Origin: Maribellus luteus
Lineage (GTDB): Bacteria; Bacteroidota; Bacteroidia; Bacteroidales; Prolixibacteraceae
Reading direction: 5' to 3'
Length of the DNA: 64,000 nt
Assembly (NCBI RefSeq): GCF_003576475.1
Contig: NZ_QWGR01000005.1
Location: 186,001-250,000 of the forward strand
In this document: in pieces, positions 60,043 to 64,000 of the stretch
How the letters are laid out: every line of letters begins with the position of its first letter
Numbering within the stretch: the first letter of the stretch is position 1
Program-made: the position numbers and the translations under genes
Notes under the pieces: generated by a model
The model's input: only the letters and a program-made list of their open reading frames with translations
What the model was told of the DNA's origin: nothing
The model's database searches: none

Positions 60043-61587
60043 GTTTTTCAAACTGATCGCTCCTGTTGGACAACCATTAGCTACTTTTTCGGCGGTTTCG
60101 GTTAGCCCCTTTTCAAGTTCTTCGTTGAACGGAACGCCAATTTCCACATCAAAACCTCGGCCGATGTATGTAAATCCGAACTTCTCGGTATATTTTTCAG
60201 TCAGGCGAACACAAATTCCACACTTGATACACTTTTGTGCCTCGTAAACCACCGATCCGTGATTCATCAGTTTTGTCATGCTGCGGCGCTCGCTGGTTTT
60301 AAACCGTTTCTGATCGGCCTTGTACTGGTCAGAATAATTCCGCAATTTGCAATCATCAATCGCGCGACAATCGCAATGCAGGCAACGCTTTGCCTCTGCT
60401 ATCGCTTCCTTTTTTGAAAAACCCGAATAACCACCTTTCTCCGGAAACGTTCTTTTCCCTTCCACCGATTCCTTTAAATACTCAGCATATTCGCTGGCAA
60501 CCAGTTTTCCAACCCGGGAATTAAACAAACGCGGCTCTCCTTTGGGGGATTGCCCATTTAAATATTGCAACACCGAAAATGCCACTTCCTTTCCCTGACC
60601 AACAGAGCGAACCGCCAAACGCGACGAGCGAAGCACATTTCCAATGGCGAATACTTTCCCTTCGGAAGTCTGATAGTAATCTTTGTCAGCAATAATTCCT
60701 TTTGGAGTTGCATTCAAACCGAATTTTTCAGAGGATTCAGAAATTGTGCCGCTTGCCAAAACAACTGCATCAAAATCGGCTTTCAGTGTCTCAAACATTT
60801 CAGCATTGATCTCCTTTCCGCCCAAAAACTCAACTCCGGTATTCAGAATCGCTTCAATTTCCTTGTCCAGTACTTCTTTGGGAAGGACATCGTCGTTGAT
60901 CTCAGTTCTGAGCAATCCTCCAGCCTTTTCATTCTTATCAAACAAACTAACCTGAATACCTTTTAGCTGAAGGTAGTAGGCTGCAGCCAAACCAGCAGGG
61001 CCAGCGCCGATTACAGCCACTTTCTTCCCTGTTTTTTCAGCAGGAACAATTTTAGGCTGAGTGCCTTCGTCACCGACAAAACGTTTCAACAAACAAATGG
61101 AAATCGGTTGATCCACCGTTTTACGATGACAGGCTCCTTCACACGGCGCCGGGCAAATTCGACCCAAAACAGCCGGCAGAGCGATGTCGCGTTTTACTAT
61201 TTCCAGCGACTCGTCAAACTTTCCTGCGGCGATCAAACGGTTCATCAACGGAATATTCATGTGCGCGGGACACGCCACCTGACAAGGTGCTTCGCAATCA
61301 CCGGTATGTTCGCTTAACAAAAGTTCAAGCGCCATTTTCCGCGATTCAGACACCTCTTCCTCATCGGTAACAATGTCCATTCCCTCCAGCGCCTTTACTG
61401 AACACGAAGGCAGCAATTTTCCGGTAGAGCGGTCTTTCACCATGCACAACATACACGAAGTGAAATGCTCCAGCTCATCGTGCCAGCACAAATTGGGAAT
61501 ATCGATGCCCAGTTGCTGTGCCGCCTTCATTACCGAAGTGCCCTCTTCAATCTGAATTTCCGTGTTATTTATTTTGAGTTTGATCAT
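60034..61587 (-). CDS. FAD-dependent oxidoreductase with 2Fe-2S and 4Fe-4S domains (GltD/NuoG-like)
   Basis: 517 residues from the ATG at 61585-61587, which begins the ferredoxin domain; ten more codons upstream are open but unlikely. Order: 2Fe-2S ferredoxin (1-80; LCWHDELEHFTSCMLCMV), GltD-type 4Fe-4S region (CEAPCQVACPAHMNIP, CPAPCEGACHRK), FAD domain (VAVIGAGPAGLAAAYYL) and a C-terminal ferredoxin with CIKCGICVR and CPTGAI. Such subunits occur with NuoF-like partners in NAD-linked [FeFe] hydrogenases and related bifurcating enzymes. A NuoF-like gene lies just upstream beyond the SGNH gene. The NAD-binding GxGxxG of GltD is not obvious. Confidence 0.88.
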   Translation of the reverse strand: MIKLKINNTEIQIEEGTSVMKAAQQLGIDIPNLCWHDELEHFTSCMLCMVKDRSTGKLLPSCSVKALEGMDIVTDEEEVSESRKMALELLLSEHTGDCEAPCQVACPAHMNIPLMNRLIAAGKFDESLEIVKRDIALPAVLGRICPAPCEGACHRKTVDQPISICLLKRFVGDEGTQPKIVPAEKTGKKVAVIGAGPAGLAAAYYLQLKGIQVSLFDKNEKAGGLLRTEINDDVLPKEVLDKEIEAILNTGVEFLGGKEINAEMFETLKADFDAVVLASGTISESSEKFGLNATPKGIIADKDYYQTSEGKVFAIGNVLRSSRLAVRSVGQGKEVAFSVLQYLNGQSPKGEPRLFNSRVGKLVASEYAEYLKESVEGKRTFPEKGGYSGFSKKEAIAEAKRCLHCDCRAIDDCKLRNYSDQYKADQKRFKTSERRSMTKLMNHGSVVYEAQKCIKCGICVRLTEKYTEKFGFTYIGRGFDVEIGVPFNEELEKGLTETAEKVANGCPTGAISLKNSR

Positions 61588-61696
61588 CTTTTTCTCGCAA
61601 AGGTGCAAAACCACCAAGTCTAATTATGCTCTTTTTCGTATTTCAACGTCAATCTTCCTTCGATTATACTCAGGATGACGTTCTCTGAACTTTAAA

Positions 61697-62773
61697 CTAT
61701 TTCACATGCTTCTTCAAAACAGGGTAAAGCTGGTCTGCCATCTGCACAAAACCGAAATCGGTCAGGTGAACACCGTCAACTGTCGCTTCCTGGCTATGCC
61801 CAATCAAATCGTCCGCTTTTACATAATAGACATTCCGGTCACCTTTCTTTTCCTGTGCATCAAAAATCTGTTTCAGGGCAATGTTCTTGTCCACTACTGC
61901 CTGATGCACATTTTGATCGAAATACATGTGCGGATACAAGATATTCTCCACCATGATTATGGGTGTTTCCGGCTTTTTCTCACGGATAATTTCCAGAAAA
62001 CGATCGTATTTTTCTTTCATTAAATCGGCAGTAACATTGGGCAAACAATCAATGACAAAACACGATGCATCAATGGTTGCCATTGCTTCTGCTACCTCGT
62101 AGTCGAGTTTGCCGTTTCCGCTAAACCCAAGGTTGATGATCTCGCGATCCAGCATGCGGGACAAAATATTCGGATAAGCCATTCCGGCCCGAGAAGCGCA
62201 TCCTCCCTGCGTAATGCTGGTTCCGTAAAACACGACCGGCTTCCCGGTTTGAGGCGAATTTACTTCCGGCGCCTTGATCTCAGCTGAAGGAAGTACTCCA
62301 ATCTCCAATTGAGCGAGCCCGTCGTACAAAGGGAGATACAACATATACTCTTTTTCGCCTTCCGGCATATTTTGAATGATCACTACCTGCGAAGTTTTTC
62401 CGGTAGGACGTGCAGAATTCACAAATTGCCACTTGCCATTTTCCAGGCAATACAAATCAAGTCCCTTGATTCCCGTCATCGTAAAATGGTTCATAACCAC
62501 ATCGCCGGTAACCTCCCATTTGGCGCCAATTGCCGTTGAGTTGGTCCGGAAACGAATCGCCAATCCACTGCAGTTTTTCGATAAATTCCACACCGGAGGG
62601 CGGGTTACATCCTGCAAAGTGGCAGGCAAACGTTCATAACGATTTTGGGTATCTTCAAAACCCTTTCCAATAACCGGCAAAGTGGAAGCATCCACATATT
62701 TCAGGCTGTCGGCGGTAATGGCCATTGCAGCCAAGGGGAACACTACTATCAGAAATATCAATAAATGTCTCAT
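61697..62773 (-). CDS. Exported SGNH/GDSL-family hydrolase
   Basis: 358 residues: signal peptide (MRHLLIFLIVVFPLAAMA), an N-terminal beta domain (about 25-165), and an SGNH esterase domain with block I serine in FYGTSITQGGC, block II/III GFSGNGK and the catalytic Asp-His of DGVHLTDFG. Typical substrates are acetylated polysaccharides. It sits 18 bases from the NuoF-like gene and 109 bases from the flavin oxidoreductase on the same strand, an odd place for an exported esterase. The 109-base gap holds a degenerate GCAAAGGTGCAAAACCACCAAG-like repeat. Confidence 0.9.
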   Translation of the reverse strand: MRHLLIFLIVVFPLAAMAITADSLKYVDASTLPVIGKGFEDTQNRYERLPATLQDVTRPPVWNLSKNCSGLAIRFRTNSTAIGAKWEVTGDVVMNHFTMTGIKGLDLYCLENGKWQFVNSARPTGKTSQVVIIQNMPEGEKEYMLYLPLYDGLAQLEIGVLPSAEIKAPEVNSPQTGKPVVFYGTSITQGGCASRAGMAYPNILSRMLDREIINLGFSGNGKLDYEVAEAMATIDASCFVIDCLPNVTADLMKEKYDRFLEIIREKKPETPIIMVENILYPHMYFDQNVHQAVVDKNIALKQIFDAQEKKGDRNVYYVKADDLIGHSQEATVDGVHLTDFGFVQMADQLYPVLKKHVK

Positions 62774-62791
62774 GTTATACTTTTTAAAATT

Positions 62792-64000
62792 CTATTTCAC
62801 ATCAATCGCATCAACCGGACAGGCAGCCCTGCAGGCATCGCACTTAATGCACAGTTCGGTATTGATGCTGTGTTTTTCGTGCGGGGTGAACGGAATCGCA
62901 TCAACCGGGCACTTCTGCACACATTTGGTACATCCGATACAATCATCGTTCACAGAATAAGTGATCAGATCGGCACATTTTCCGGTTGGACAAACGCCGC
63001 TGATGTGAGCTTCGTACTCGTCACGGAAATATTTCAATGTACTCAACACCGGATTCGGGGCTGTTCGTCCCAAACCGCACAAACTACCTTTTTTAGTCCA
63101 CTCAGCCAATTTTTCCAACTCTTCAATATCACCTTGTTTCCCTTTTCCTTTCGTGATGTTTTCCAGAATATCCAGCATTCGGCGTGTGCCCACCCTGCAA
63201 AACGTACATTTTCCGCACGATTCTTCCTGTGTAAACGACAGGAAATAGCGGGCAATGTCCACCATACAATCGGTTTCGTCGAGCACCACCAATCCACCCG
63301 ATCCCATCATCGCTCCCATTTCCTGCAGCGACTCAAAATTGATCGGAGTATCCGCGTATTCAGCCGGAATACAACCGCCGGACGGTCCACCGATTTGAAC
63401 GGCCTTGAACTTTTTACCGTTGGCAATTCCACCGCCAATCTCTTCAATCACCTCCCGAATGGTTATTCCCATTGGCACCTCGATCAGTCCGCCGCGTGCC
63501 ACTTTACCTGCCAGCGCAAAAACCTTTGTACCGGTGCTTCGGGCAGTGCCTATTTCAGCAAACTTCTCCCATCCTTCGCGTAAAATATAGGAAATCTGGG
63601 CAAAAGTTTCGGTATTGTTTACAAGCGTCGGCTTTCCAAACAAACCCCTTTCAGCCGGAAAGGGCGGACGGATCCTTGGGAAACCGCGGCTTCCCTCAAT
63701 CGAAGCAATCAATGCTGTTTCTTCGCCACACACAAATGCTCCGGCACCTTCGTAAATCTGAAGATCGAGACTAAACGAAGTTCCCAGTATATTTTCACCC
63801 AGCAGATTGTTCTCTTTGCAGATTTTTAGCGCCTCCCGAATACGGGTAACTGCCAGCGGATATTCAGCCCGAATGTAAAAGTAGCCATGGTGAATACCCG
63901 TTGCATATGCCGCAATCACCATTCCTTCGATGATTCGGTACGGATAGGATTCGAGCAGCATTCGATCCATAAAAGCGCCGGGGTCCCCCTCGTCACCATT
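62792..64000 (-). CDS. NuoF/HydB-like NADH-binding iron-sulfur flavoprotein (N-terminus cut off)
   Basis: The frame is open to the right edge (last residues NGDEGDPGAFMDR), so about 403 residues are seen and the N-terminus lies outside. It shows the FMN/NADH part (EGAGAFVCGEETALIASIEG, RPPFPAERGLFGKPT), the SLBB domain (about 195-260 of the visible part), the N3 cluster region SCGKCTFCRVGTRR with SLCGLG, and two C-terminal 4Fe-4S ferredoxin motifs (CIGCTKCVQKCPVDAI, CIKCDACRAACPVDAI). The extra ferredoxin part separates it from NuoF of complex I and fits the HydB/HndC subunit of NAD(P)-linked hydrogenase or formate dehydrogenase. Confidence 0.92.
   Translation of the reverse strand, partial: NGDEGDPGAFMDRMLLESYPYRIIEGMVIAAYATGIHHGYFYIRAEYPLAVTRIREALKICKENNLLGENILGTSFSLDLQIYEGAGAFVCGEETALIASIEGSRGFPRIRPPFPAERGLFGKPTLVNNTETFAQISYILREGWEKFAEIGTARSTGTKVFALAGKVARGGLIEVPMGITIREVIEEIGGGIANGKKFKAVQIGGPSGGCIPAEYADTPINFESLQEMGAMMGSGGLVVLDETDCMVDIARYFLSFTQEESCGKCTFCRVGTRRMLDILENITKGKGKQGDIEELEKLAEWTKKGSLCGLGRTAPNPVLSTLKYFRDEYEAHISGVCPTGKCADLITYSVNDDCIGCTKCVQKCPVDAIPFTPHEKHSINTELCIKCDACRAACPVDAIDVK

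Overview
The window is chromosomal DNA from a member of the Bacteroidota, most likely the Marinilabiliales/Prolixibacteraceae side of Bacteroidales. The evidence is the gliding-type genes gldE and gldD, TAnnTTTG-type promoter boxes, no usable Shine-Dalgarno sites before most genes, futalosine-pathway mqnB, a DUF4954 gene beside glmS, a rubredoxin-fused flavoreductase, and best-fitting Bacteroidota protein families throughout. No phage genes, CRISPR arrays, tRNAs or rRNAs were found. Most of the window is housekeeping DNA, with accessory material concentrated in the gaps.

Layout. 1-2.1 kb: a cut-off tolC-type efflux gene, then a frameshifted IS200-like/REP-associated transposase bracketed by REP-like hairpins. 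2.1-4.8 kb: an NtrC-type regulator and histidine kinase pair. 5-11.4 kb: an aminotransferase, a nicotinamidase-like hydrolase, dsbD, ribonuclease G, a 30-residue very basic protein resembling ribosomal protein bL38, and HU. 11.5-18 kb, all plus strand: mutY, ssb, gldE, gldD, phosphopantetheinyl transferase, zwf, pgl. 18-23.8 kb, minus strand: alpha/beta hydrolase, a 12-unit 21-bp minisatellite, dinB, an OmpA/PD40 protein, rlmD. 23.8-29.7 kb: a candidate small RNA with its own promoter and terminator, an ABC-F ATPase, rlmB, and an ammonium transporter flanked by two paralogous Lrp/AsnC regulators. 29.8-42.5 kb: a YbdG-like channel, an M64 peptidase, an ECF sigma factor with a membrane partner, a lysoplasmalogenase-like protein, hldD, mqnB, folE, a beta-propeller lactonase, a CDGSH protein, a flavoreductase-rubredoxin fusion, an S9-type peptidase and an orphan sigma-54 activator. 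42.5-50 kb: fabD, a REP-like hairpin array without a transposase, a VTT membrane protein, glmS, DUF4954, a PAS-HTH regulator. 50-64 kb, minus strand: guanine deaminase, type II NADH dehydrogenase, a nucleotidyltransferase/HEPN pair, an ABC exporter, a glycosyltransferase, a GxxExxY protein, a PQQ-like propeller protein, and two flavin/iron-sulfur subunits resembling an electron-bifurcating hydrogenase or dehydrogenase module, with an SGNH hydrolase between them.

Functional links: zwf and pgl give the first two steps of the oxidative pentose phosphate route; mutY/ssb and dinB serve DNA repair; rlmB, rlmD, ABC-F and the bL38-like protein serve the ribosome; glmS and perhaps DUF4954 serve amino-sugar supply; the two Lrp-like regulators probably govern the ammonium transporter between them. 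The most unusual signals are non-coding: several families of palindromic dispersed repeats (two near transposase-like or nuclease-like genes), a phase-perfect 21-bp repeat, and the candidate small RNA at 24.0-24.16 kb.
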